From positions 534,991 to 598,990 of the forward strand of contig UBXG01000010.1 in the NCBI GenBank assembly GCA_900469475.1: 64,000 bases of DNA, written 5' to 3'. The DNA is from Hyphomicrobiales bacterium (GTDB lineage: Bacteria; Pseudomonadota; Alphaproteobacteria; Rhizobiales; Rhizobiaceae). The position numbers and the translations under genes were made by a program. A model generated the notes under the pieces. That model saw only the letters and a list, made by a program, of their open reading frames with translations, searched no databases and had not been told where the DNA came from. Each line of letters opens with the position of its first letter. Within the stretch, counting starts at the first letter, position 1. Below, in pieces: positions 33,578 to 40,559 of this stretch.

Positions 33578-33707
33578 TATCGACCACGGGGCAGCGGATA
33601 TCCACAGGCTTGCTCCGCCATTAACCTTAACAAATGGTTTACGTTGCGCCGCAGCGGTTAACTCGTCACTGTTGGAAGATGATTAGTTAACCATCAAGCG
33701 TGCAGCC

Positions 33708-33881
33708 ATGGGGTTGAAATCCACTAAATTCGTGTTTCTCGTGACGGCGGTGATGTTCTTCGCCGTGCTCGCACTAGATATCACGCTGCCCGCGATGGTC
33801 TTGAGCGCCATGGCGCTGTCGAACTGGCTCGTCCTTTCGGCTGGCACGACGCAATTTCAGCGTCGAAGGGGTACCGCATGA
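33708..33881 (+). CDS. 57-residue membrane protein
   Basis: ATG 33708 opens 57 codons: MGLKSTKFVFLVTAVMFFAV begins one hydrophobic helix, a second follows (LPAMVLSAMALSNWLVLSAG), then a basic tail QRRRGTA. The TGA overlaps the ATG of the next gene (ATGA), which supports real translation and coupling. Upstream lie four TTAAC-like motifs (33621-33690). No family recognised. Confidence 0.65.
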   Translation: MGLKSTKFVFLVTAVMFFAVLALDITLPAMVLSAMALSNWLVLSAGTTQFQRRRGTA

Positions 33882-34210
33882 AGTGGTTGTTGATTTGCTG
33901 GGCCGGACCGGTCTCGTTTCTCGGGGCATGGTATTACCTGTCGTACTACGACATGAGCTTCGGCATCTTCATGCTGACGCGGCAGATGCATGACCTCGTA
34001 TTCGACATTTACGGCAAGATTCTCGGCATTCCGCCGGAAACCATCCCGCCGCTGGTCGCGCGCGCGATCGCTTTCGACAGCCTGCTCGTCTTCGCGATTT
34101 TCGGCTTCCGCCGCCGCGCTGCCATCATGGAATGGTGGAGGCGCCGTCAGGCATCGAGGTCGGGCAAGGTCGCTCTTCCGAGTGCCGACAGCCTATCCAA
34201 CGCTCCCTGA
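33878..34210 (+). CDS. DUF6105-like small membrane protein
   Basis: 110 residues: MKWLLICWAGPVSFLGAWYY forms a first helix, then SFGIFMLTRQMHDLVFDIYG, ILGIPPETIPPLVARAIAFD, and a second helix before a basic tail. I associate it, from memory, with DUF6105, a rhizobial family of unknown function. It is coupled to the 57-residue ORF and its last 64 bp overlap the end of ruvX on the other strand. Confidence 0.65.
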   Translation: MKWLLICWAGPVSFLGAWYYLSYYDMSFGIFMLTRQMHDLVFDIYGKILGIPPETIPPLVARAIAFDSLLVFAIFGFRRRAAIMEWWRRRQASRSGKVALPSADSLSNAP

Positions 34211-34641
34211 AGAATGAAGCTTGCCGCTGCCGAGTCGATCCGCTCGGCGCGCTTGGCCCGCGAGACGTCCATTTCCAGAAGCGCTCGCTCGGCGGCAACG
34301 GTCGAGAGCCGCTCGTCCCAGAAGACGAAGGGTAGGGCGGTCTTTTCCGCCATGCTGCGCACGAAGGCGCGCGTTGCCTGCACGCGCGGTCCGGCAGAGC
34401 CATCCATATTCATCGGAAGCCCTATGACGAAGGCTGCGACCTTTTCCTTTTCGGCGAAAGCAAGCAATGTTTGGGCATCCTGGGTGAATTTCACGCGCTT
34501 GAGGACCGGGCGAGGCGTGGCAAAGCGCCGCCCGAGATCGGACATCGCAAGCCCGATCGTCTTCGTGCCGAGATCGAGACCGGCGATCGGCTGGCCGGGC
34601 AGGAGCATCACGGCTAGGTCTTCGATGGTCAGCGTCGTCAT
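34147..34641 (-). CDS. ruvX: Holliday junction resolvase RuvX (YqgF)
   Basis: 164 residues: IAGLDLGTKTIGLAMSD is the RNase H-fold start, VIGLPMNMDGSAGPR and FWDERLSTVAAERAL follow, and D in RIDSAAASFILQGALD completes the acidic triad. In bacteria YqgF acts in 16S/23S rRNA 5' processing. Start ATG 34641 fits the family. Tail-to-tail overlap with the 110-residue membrane protein gene. Confidence 0.9.
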   Translation of the reverse strand: MTTLTIEDLAVMLLPGQPIAGLDLGTKTIGLAMSDLGRRFATPRPVLKRVKFTQDAQTLLAFAEKEKVAAFVIGLPMNMDGSAGPRVQATRAFVRSMAEKTALPFVFWDERLSTVAAERALLEMDVSRAKRAERIDSAAASFILQGALDRLSALGRATLPDLDA

Positions 34642-34716
34642 CAGGGTCTCGCTCTCGTCAAAACAAATTGAAGTCCTAACCGCTTTTCTTTGCTGCGGTT
34701 TGGGATATCTCCTAGA

Positions 34717-34760
34717 GCATTTCCAGCAAAAGCGCACAGCGGTTTTGCCTGCGGAAATGC
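34717..34760. repeat. 44-bp imperfect palindromic repeat, copy B
   Basis: Outer arms GCATTTCC/GGAAATGC, inner GCAAAA/TTTTGC, same asymmetry as copy A at 10915. The shared core is AAAAG..AGCGGTTTT. Changes relative to copy A include two compensated base pairs. Confidence 0.8.
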
Positions 34761-34776
34761 GGAAGAGCCAATAGAA

Positions 34777-34801
34777 GGAGCGTTTCCATCGGAAATGCTC
34801 C
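34777..34801. repeat. Short palindrome of the same repeat family
   Basis: GGAGCGTTTCC ATC GGAAATGCTCC with one mismatch. The arms repeat the GCATTTCC/GGAAATGC ends of copy B 17 bp away. It lies in the leader of the UPF0173 gene. Confidence 0.6.
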
Positions 34802-34846
34802 AGACACCAGCCTTTCATTTCAAATCAAGTCATAAGGAGAAATCCA

Positions 34847-35557
34847 ATGAAGATCACCTGGCTCGGCCATGCCGCTTTTCGTATCGAAACGGCCAAGGCA
34901 AAAATACTGATCGATCCATTTCTGTCTTACAATTCTTCCTTTGCGGCCGCCGGTCTCAACATCAAGGACGTTGCGCAAGGCGTCACCCATATCCTGCTGA
35001 CGCATGGACATGCAGACCACGTCGGTGACACGGTTCAGATTGCCAAGGATACCGGCGCCGTCGTTCTCGCCAATGCCGACCTCGCTTCCTGGCTCAGCAC
35101 CAAGGGCGTCGAGAAGCTTGAAATGGGCAATACCGGCGGCACAGTCGGCCTCGGCGGCTTCTCGGCCACCTTCACAAATGCACTGCATTCCTCCGCCCAG
35201 ATCACCGAGGACGGCGTTTCCCACGCGCTCGGCAACCCGAACGGCCTGATGCTGCATTTCGACGATGAGCCGACGCTGTTCCATATGGGCGATACCGATA
35301 TCTTCTCGGATATGGCTCTCATCAACGAGCTGCATCAGCCCGATATCGGCATCGTGCCGATCGGTGACCGCTTCACCATGGGTGGTGCGGTGGCAGCACT
35401 CGCCTGCCAGCGCTTCTTCAACTTCAAGACCGCCATTCCCTGCCACTACGGCACTTTCCCGATCATCGATCCGACGCCGGAAAAGTTCATCGCCGGCATG
35501 GAAGGTTCGAAGACCGCGGTTGCGGCGCCGAAGGCGGGTGAGAGCATTTCTGCCTGA
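34847..35557 (+). CDS. UPF0173 metal-dependent hydrolase (metallo-beta-lactamase fold)
   Basis: 236 residues: MKITWLGHAAFRIET start, metal site THGHADHVGD (about 52-61), HMGDTDIFSDM and PCHYGTFP. This matches the UPF0173 group. The length is normal; the substrate is unknown. The ATG follows AAGGAG. Upstream of gatCA on the same strand. Confidence 0.88.
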   Translation: MKITWLGHAAFRIETAKAKILIDPFLSYNSSFAAAGLNIKDVAQGVTHILLTHGHADHVGDTVQIAKDTGAVVLANADLASWLSTKGVEKLEMGNTGGTVGLGGFSATFTNALHSSAQITEDGVSHALGNPNGLMLHFDDEPTLFHMGDTDIFSDMALINELHQPDIGIVPIGDRFTMGGAVAALACQRFFNFKTAIPCHYGTFPIIDPTPEKFIAGMEGSKTAVAAPKAGESISA

Positions 35558-35643
35558 CGATACCCGTTGCGTATGGCGGGCATGGCCTTTATAGCGTGAA
35601 GCAAATCCACTTCGGTGGATAATCTTGCTATCCGGAGAATGCC

Positions 35644-35931
35644 ATGTCCGTCGATCTCGCTACTGTCAAACGCGTCGCCCATCTTGCCCGTATCGCCGTC
35701 AATGAAGACGAAGCACAGCGGATGATGGGCGAGCTTAACGGCATTCTGGGCTTCGTCGAGCAGCTTTCCGAAGTGAATGTCGATGGCGTCGAGGCCATGA
35801 CCTCGGTAACCCCGATGGCGATGAAGAAGCGTGCCGATGAAGTGACGGATGGCAATAAGGCCGCCGACATCGTCGCCAATGCGCCGAATACCGATCAGAA
35901 TTTCTTCCTGGTGCCCAAAGTCGTCGAATAA
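35644..35931 (+). CDS. gatC: Asp-tRNA(Asn)/Glu-tRNA(Gln) amidotransferase subunit C
   Basis: 95 residues: VDLATVKRVAHLARIAVNED start and MTSVTPMAMKKRADEVTDGN core are typical. GatC tethers GatA to GatB in the transamidation pathway used for Gln-tRNA (and Asn-tRNA). CCGGAG precedes the ATG. gatA follows after 58 bp. Confidence 0.94.
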   Translation: MSVDLATVKRVAHLARIAVNEDEAQRMMGELNGILGFVEQLSEVNVDGVEAMTSVTPMAMKKRADEVTDGNKAADIVANAPNTDQNFFLVPKVVE

Positions 35932-35989
35932 CGGTTCCTTCGAGCCCTTTCCGACCCGTTGCCCAATTCCAGATCTGAAGCGAAACAAA

Positions 35990-37471
35990 ATGAGCGAACT
36001 GACCAGCCTGACCATTGCCGAAGCCCGCGACAAGCTGCGCGCCAAGCAGATTACCGCCACTGAACTGACCGAGGCCTATATCTCGGCGATCGATGCGGCC
36101 AACGGTCAGATCAATGCCTATATCGCTGTTACGCCCGACAAGGCGCGCGAGATGGCCAAGGCCTCGGACGCCCGTCTCGCCGCCGGCAACGCCGGCGCGC
36201 TCGAAGGTATACCGCTCGGGATCAAGGATCTGTTTGGCACCGAAGGCGTCCACACCCAGGCCTGCAGCCACATTCTTGATGGCTTCAAGCCGCGTTATGA
36301 ATCGACTGTCACGCAGAACCTCTGGAATGACGGCGCCGTCATGCTGGGCAAGCTCAACATGGATGAGTTCGCCATGGGCTCCTCCAACGAGAGTTCCTAT
36401 TACGGCCCCGTGATCAACCCGTGGCGTGCCGCGGGTTCGAACCAGCAGCTCGTCCCCGGCGGCTCGTCCGGCGGTTCGGCCGCAGCCGTTGCAGCCCATC
36501 TCTGCGCCGGAGCGACCGCTACCGACACCGGCGGTTCCATTCGTCAGCCGGCCGCCTTCACAGGCACGGTCGGCATCAAGCCGACCTATGGCCGCTGCTC
36601 GCGCTGGGGTATTGTCGCCTTCGCCTCGTCGCTCGACCAGGCCGGCCCGATCGCCCGCGACGTGCGCGATGCCGCCATCCTGCTGAAGTCGATGGCAAGC
36701 GTCGACGCCAAGGACACGACCTCGGTCGATCTGCCGGTGCCGGATTATGAAGCCTCGCTTGGCCAGTCTCTGAAGGGCATGAAGATCGGTATTCCGAACG
36801 AATATCGCGTCGACGGTATGCCGGAAGAGATCGAGACGCTCTGGCAGCAGGGCATTGCCTGGCTGAAGGATGCCGGCGCCGAGATCGTCAACATCTCGTT
36901 GCCGCACACGAAATACGCGCTGCCGGCCTATTATATCGTCGCTCCTGCCGAGGCATCCTCGAATCTCGCCCGCTACGATGGCGTCCGTTACGGCCTGCGC
37001 GTCGACGGCAAGGACATCGTCGACATGTATGAAAAGACGCGCGCTGCCGGCTTCGGCCAGGAAGTGAAGCGCCGCATCATGATCGGCACCTATGTTCTCT
37101 CGGCTGGTTACTATGACGCCTATTACCTGCGCGCGCAGAAGGTTCGCACGCTGATCAAGCGTGACTTCGAACTGGCCTTCAACGCTGGTGTCGACGCGAT
37201 CCTCACGCCCGCTACGCCATCCTCGGCCTTCGGCATCGCCGACGAGGATCTCGCTTCGGATCCGGTGAAGATGTACCTGAACGACATCTTCACGGTGACG
37301 GTCAACATGGCTGGCCTGCCTGGTATCGCCGTTCCCGCCGGCCTCGACCCCAAGGGCCTGCCGCTCGGCCTGCAGCTCATCGGCAAGCCGTTCGAAGAAG
37401 AAACCCTCTTCAAAACAGCCCACGTCATCGAACAGGCCGCCGGCAAGTTCACGCCGGCGAAGTGGTGGTAA
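35990..37471 (+). CDS. gatA: Asp-tRNA(Asn)/Glu-tRNA(Gln) amidotransferase subunit A
   Basis: 493-residue amidase-signature protein releasing ammonia from Gln. The catalytic Ser-cisSer-Lys triad is in GIKDLFGTEG (Lys), GGSSGGSAAAVAA and DTGGSIRQPAAF. The start MSELTSLTIAEARDKL fits the family. gatB is not adjacent: 3.1 kb with accessory-looking content intervene. Confidence 0.95.
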   Translation: MSELTSLTIAEARDKLRAKQITATELTEAYISAIDAANGQINAYIAVTPDKAREMAKASDARLAAGNAGALEGIPLGIKDLFGTEGVHTQACSHILDGFKPRYESTVTQNLWNDGAVMLGKLNMDEFAMGSSNESSYYGPVINPWRAAGSNQQLVPGGSSGGSAAAVAAHLCAGATATDTGGSIRQPAAFTGTVGIKPTYGRCSRWGIVAFASSLDQAGPIARDVRDAAILLKSMASVDAKDTTSVDLPVPDYEASLGQSLKGMKIGIPNEYRVDGMPEEIETLWQQGIAWLKDAGAEIVNISLPHTKYALPAYYIVAPAEASSNLARYDGVRYGLRVDGKDIVDMYEKTRAAGFGQEVKRRIMIGTYVLSAGYYDAYYLRAQKVRTLIKRDFELAFNAGVDAILTPATPSSAFGIADEDLASDPVKMYLNDIFTVTVNMAGLPGIAVPAGLDPKGLPLGLQLIGKPFEEETLFKTAHVIEQAAGKFTPAKWW

Positions 37472-37484
37472 GCGCTACCATTTC

Positions 37485-37514
37485 ATGACCGCGCCAATCA
37501 ATCTGCGCGGTCAT
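37485..37514 (+). terminator. Terminator-like hairpin after gatA
   Basis: ATGACCGCGC, 10-base loop, GCGCGGTCAT: a perfect 10-bp stem followed by TCCTTCTTGG, so the T-run is weak. Confidence 0.55.
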
Positions 37515-37520
37515 TCCTTC

Positions 37521-37557
37521 TTGGTTGCACATCAATAAGTCGTGTTATAATTGCAAC
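37521..37557 (+). promoter_or_regulatory. Candidate promoter before the tRNA-like/slipin segment
   Basis: A perfect TATAAT (37546-37551). Possible -35 elements are TTGGTT (37521, 19-bp spacer) or TTGCAC (37525, 15-bp spacer), neither ideal. GTTGCA (37524) and TGCAAC (37552) form an inverted repeat around the -10, which could be an operator. Confidence 0.4.
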
Positions 37558-37741
37558 AACACGTCGGCATACGTGCGTCGTTACATTTCTCCACCTTGAA
37601 GTGATTCTTAACTGGAGCTATACGCGCCCTCCCGGTCGTCGTGCCGATATGAGCGTTGATGGCGGAAGTTCAAAAGCTTCCCCCGTGCAGGCGGTTTGCC
37701 GTTCTGTATACGAATGCCGTGTCGGGAGACGGGAAGGCTTA

Positions 37742-37816
37742 TGGAGTATAGCTCAACGGTAGAGCACCGGGCGTTCACCCCGGAGGTTGTGGGTTCGAAT
37801 CCCGCTACACCTGCCA
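37742..37816 (+). tRNA. Degenerate tRNA-Glu-like sequence (anticodon TTC)
   Basis: Cloverleaf with D arm GCTC/GAGC, anticodon arm CCGGG-CGTTCAC-CCCGG (anticodon TTC), T arm GTGGG-TTCGAAT-CCCGC and encoded CCA. The acceptor stem TGGAGTA/TACACCT has mismatches at pairs 1 (T-T) and 4 (A-A). It is unlike the usual rhizobial tRNA-Glu. The CCA end overlaps the 5' side of the next tRNA-like unit. It may be a decayed or mobile-element tRNA or a tRNA mimic. Confidence 0.6.
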
Positions 37817-37888
37817 ATGGATAGCTCAATTGGTTAGAGCATCAGGCTTACACCCTGAAGGTAGAAGGTTCGAATCCTTTTCCACACC
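37815..37888 (+). tRNA. Degenerate tRNA-Val-like sequence (anticodon TAC)
   Basis: D arm GCTC-AATTGGTTA-GAGC, anticodon arm TCAGG-CTTACAC-CCTGA (anticodon TAC), T arm GAAGG-TTCGAAT-CCTTT. Only four acceptor pairs form (TGGA with TCCA) and no CCA is encoded. Its first bases overlap the CCA of the preceding unit. Both units share ATGGA...TAGCTCAA...TAGAGCA, which suggests an old duplication. Probably not a conventional functional tRNA. Confidence 0.5.
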
Positions 37889-38207
37889 CTGGCCGAGAGG
37901 CCAGTCCCAATGACGGTCCGGGGACCGGAATGCGCCAGGCCAAATATACGGGTAGCCCTCGGGTGTCTCGCGTGGATGGCTGAAGCGTCGGCGCAATGAG
38001 CCAGATCGGCAATGAAGATTTCGACGTATGTCGGCCAGCCAGGAGGGATTACCCTCCAATGCCCGCCGAGATGCCGCGAGATCCGCTCTTTGCAGATTCG
38101 CCCGTTGTCACCGTCACCGGTCCCCGGATCTTTATGATCGGTACATGAAACGAAACACGAAAGGAACATCGGTTTATGACGTAGCGCATGCCGAAGGAGT
38201 AAGAACA
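37889..38207 (+). other. Hairpin-rich untranslated stretch before the slipin gene
   Basis: About 320 bp without a gene. Perfect hairpins: CTGGCC-GAGA-GGCCAG (37889-37904) and GGAGGG-ATTA-CCCTCC (38042-38057), plus long-range TGGCTG/CAGCCA and TGCGCC/GGCGCA pairings between them. It could be the 3' part of a tRNA-containing transcript or a leader RNA. Confidence 0.45.
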
Positions 38208-39353
38208 ATGATGACATTTCTCGATAAGATCTTGGGGCGCAAGCGCGTCCTCGTAAAGGAAAACGAACGTCTGCTCGCCCTGCACAAGGGTGTGATTCTC
38301 GATATTTTCGGACCGGGTCAGCACGTGTTGCCGAACCGGGATAAGAATCTCGACGTTTTCCGCTATGACCTTGCCAATCCGGTTTTCGCATCGGTTTACG
38401 AGAAGGTGTTGTTCGAAAAGCTCCCGGCGGTTGCCGAGCGTCACCTGACCGTGTTCCGCACAGGCGCCGGCGAGGTTGCCGTGATCGAGCGCGATGGCGC
38501 GATCTACGCGGTCCTTGGTCCGAGCCAGAAGCTTGTCGTCTGGACGGAGACTGGACCGTGGGCGGAAACCCGCATTGATACCGTGCAGGACATCGCCGTC
38601 GAGCGGGCTCTGGCACGCCGTCTGAGCCTTGCGCGGAAGGTTGAATACCTGGTCAACCATGTTGTCCTTGAAGGGCAGGTGGGTTTGCTCTTTGTCGACG
38701 GTTCCTTTGCGCAGACGCTCGAGCCGGGCGTGCACGCGTTCTGGAACATCGGCAAGGCGCTGCAGGTCAAGATCGTTGATCTGAAGCGTCAGTCGCTCGA
38801 CGTTGCCGGGCAGGAGCTTCTGACCAAGGATCGCGTGACGATCCGTGTCAACATCTCGGCGGACTACCGTGTGGTCGATCCGGTCAAGGCTGTTGGCTCC
38901 GTCAAGGATTTCACGGACGCGCTTTATCGTGCGTTGCAACTGGCGTTTCGCCGGACGCTTGGCACGATGACGCTCGACCAGATCCTGGAGCGCCGCGTCT
39001 CCATCAATGCCGAAGCCGCCGAAAAGGTGCGCGAGGACATGATGGCGATCGGTCTGGAGATCTCGGATATCGAACTGAAGGACGTTATCCTGCCGGGCGA
39101 TATGCGTGAGATCCTGAACCAGGTCGTTTCAGCCGAAAAGCAGGCCGAAGCCAATGTCATCCGTCGCCGCGAGGAAACGAACGCAACGCGTTCGCTGCTC
39201 AACACGGCCAAGGTGATGGCGGAGCATCCGGTCATGCTACGTCTGAAGGAACTTGAGGCGCTCGAGTCGATCGCGGCCAAGGTGGATAACCTGACGATCC
39301 ACAACGGCACGAGCGGCTTGATGAACGATCTCGTCAAGCTTCGCGATATCTGA
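38208..39353 (+). CDS. Slipin/SPFH (band 7) family protein
   Basis: 381 residues. An N-terminal region of about 150 residues (VKENERLLALHKGVILDIFG) is followed by an SPFH domain (about 155-330): LEGQVGLLFVDGSFAQTLEPGVHAFWN, TKDRVTIRVNISADYRVVDP, ALQLAFRRTLGTMTLDQILE, EISDIELKDVILPGDMREIL. A coiled segment follows (AEKQAEANVIRRREETNATR). I see no N-terminal TM hairpin, unlike membrane slipins. The ATG follows AAGGAG. In other bacteria slipins of this kind occur in RNA-repair (RtcB) operons; no rtcB lies in this window. Confidence 0.85.
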   Translation: MMTFLDKILGRKRVLVKENERLLALHKGVILDIFGPGQHVLPNRDKNLDVFRYDLANPVFASVYEKVLFEKLPAVAERHLTVFRTGAGEVAVIERDGAIYAVLGPSQKLVVWTETGPWAETRIDTVQDIAVERALARRLSLARKVEYLVNHVVLEGQVGLLFVDGSFAQTLEPGVHAFWNIGKALQVKIVDLKRQSLDVAGQELLTKDRVTIRVNISADYRVVDPVKAVGSVKDFTDALYRALQLAFRRTLGTMTLDQILERRVSINAEAAEKVREDMMAIGLEISDIELKDVILPGDMREILNQVVSAEKQAEANVIRRREETNATRSLLNTAKVMAEHPVMLRLKELEALESIAAKVDNLTIHNGTSGLMNDLVKLRDI

Positions 39354-39368
39354 TCGTGAAAATGGGAG

Positions 39369-39395
39369 CCGCCCGGAAGTCCGGGCGGTTCTTTT
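39369..39395 (+). terminator. Terminator after the slipin gene
   Basis: CCGCCCGG, loop AAGT, CCGGGCGG, then TTCTTTT. It lies between convergent genes. Confidence 0.8.
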
Positions 39396-39406
39396 CGCTG
39401 GAATAC

Positions 39407-39664
39407 TTATCGGTTGTCCAGCTGTGCTCGTACCAGCCGAAGGCCCTTTTCGGTGATCCGGTAAGGGTCACCGTTGGAAGAGCGGATAGCTTTCAGCCGT
39501 TTGAGCTTGCGAAAGAGCTCTATGTCAAAGCCGGGATAGAGCCAGCCGTCCCGCGTGTAGCAATTGACGGTCTCGATCTTCTTATTGTCGCTGCGTTCAA
39601 TTTCGATGCGCCCGCCCTGGGCGAGCAGGTGGAGAATGCGCTGTTCCGCGCGGGAAATGTCCAT
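39407..39664 (-). CDS. UPF0386/YjhX (TopAI) family toxin-like protein
   Basis: 85 residues: MDISRAEQRILHLLAQGGRI start, NCYTRDGWLYPGFDIELFRK core, RITEKGLRLVRAQLDNR end, matching the YjhX family closely. E. coli YjhX (TopAI) inhibits topoisomerase I and is countered by YjhQ, a GNAT-type protein. Here a GNAT gene lies nearby but divergent (39963). The start at 39664 gives the exact family length; the ribosome site is weak. Confidence 0.8.
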   Translation of the reverse strand: MDISRAEQRILHLLAQGGRIEIERSDNKKIETVNCYTRDGWLYPGFDIELFRKLKRLKAIRSSNGDPYRITEKGLRLVRAQLDNR

Positions 39665-39700
39665 TGTTGTCAAAATCCGTATAGCGCCAAAGGGCGCACA

Positions 39701-39745
39701 AAAACGATCCGAGCCTTCCCTTGGGGAAGTCGGGGCTTCGTTTTT
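39701..39745. terminator. Large bidirectional hairpin upstream of the YjhX-like gene
   Basis: AAAACGA/TCGTTTT outer pairs, CCGA/TCGG and CTTCCC/GGGAAG inner pairs, with T-runs on both strands. It lies 37 bp upstream of the YjhX start rather than after a gene, so it may be an attenuator or a barrier between the toxin-like gene and its surroundings. Confidence 0.5.
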
Positions 39746-39962
39746 CAGGCCCGGCACGCAAGAAGACTTGCGAGCGGGGCCTCTACCGGGACTGACAAAA
39801 GTTAGACATCAAAACTCCGTTGATGTTTCTCTCTAAAGCAGGTTGCGCCACGTCGTCAAGTTCAACCCTTTCGATGCGTTTTGCTTCGTAGCTGTTTGCC
39901 AATCTCGCCGCTGGCAAATGCTTTCTATGGGTGCTTTACTATCTCCAAATAGCGGGGGCCTG

Positions 39963-40472
39963 ATGATCCACATTCGCAATGCCCATGAAGGTGAAACTGC
40001 GGTATTGGCGAGCATCGGCCTGCGCTCCTGGCAGAAGGCGATGAGCGCGATCGGCGGCACGGGTGAACTGCTGGAGAGTGCCAGCGAAGCCTTTGAAAAT
40101 TTCACCCGCAATCTCTGGCTGACGATATCAGTCATAGAGCTGAACGGCGAGGCTGTGGGATGGGCGGCGCGCGAGGCGCTGGACGAGGCGATTTCCGATT
40201 TCTGGATCGATCCGGATTTCGTCAGACGCGGCCTCGGCACGGCGCTTTTGGCGCGGATCGAAGCGGATGTGCGCGGGCAGGGACTGGAGAAGGTTTCATT
40301 GCAGAGCCATGCGGGCAACACCGATGCCATCGCCTTCTTCAGGGCACGCGGCTATGAAATCCGCTGGCTGTCGATCGTCTATTCCCCCAAGCTCGACAGC
40401 GACGTGCCAACGGTCGGGCTTTCGAAATCGTTGGTCGATGACAGCGATGGCGCCTATGGCCCGGGCATATAG
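39963..40472 (+). CDS. GNAT-family N-acetyltransferase
   Basis: 169 residues: MIHIRNAHEGETAVLASIGL start; motif A FWIDPDFVRRGLGTALLARI; motif B VSLQSHAGNTDAIAFFRARG. The start at 39963 has GGGGGCC upstream; the frame is open to 39843 without support. Position beside a YjhX-type gene makes a YjhQ-like role possible, but the divergent layout differs from E. coli. It could equally be an ordinary gatB neighbour. Confidence 0.8.
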   Translation: MIHIRNAHEGETAVLASIGLRSWQKAMSAIGGTGELLESASEAFENFTRNLWLTISVIELNGEAVGWAAREALDEAISDFWIDPDFVRRGLGTALLARIEADVRGQGLEKVSLQSHAGNTDAIAFFRARGYEIRWLSIVYSPKLDSDVPTVGLSKSLVDDSDGAYGPGI

Positions 40473-40559
40473 CAAGCGGTCGATGCCGAAAGCCTTGCGC
40501 CGTCACGCCAATTGCTCTACCTCACCAAAGCAGAAAACAGCATTATACAAGAGCTTCCC

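Noticed and set aside
37515..37560. Sigma-54 promoter for the slipin segment
   Set aside because: TTGGTTGCAC resembles part of the -24 element, but there is no TTGC at the required 4-5 bp spacing; a TATAAT box is better supported.
37608..37829. Minus-strand ORF reading AGFEPTTSGVNARCSTVELY
   Set aside because: This is a familiar artefact of translating the antisense of a tRNA-like sequence.
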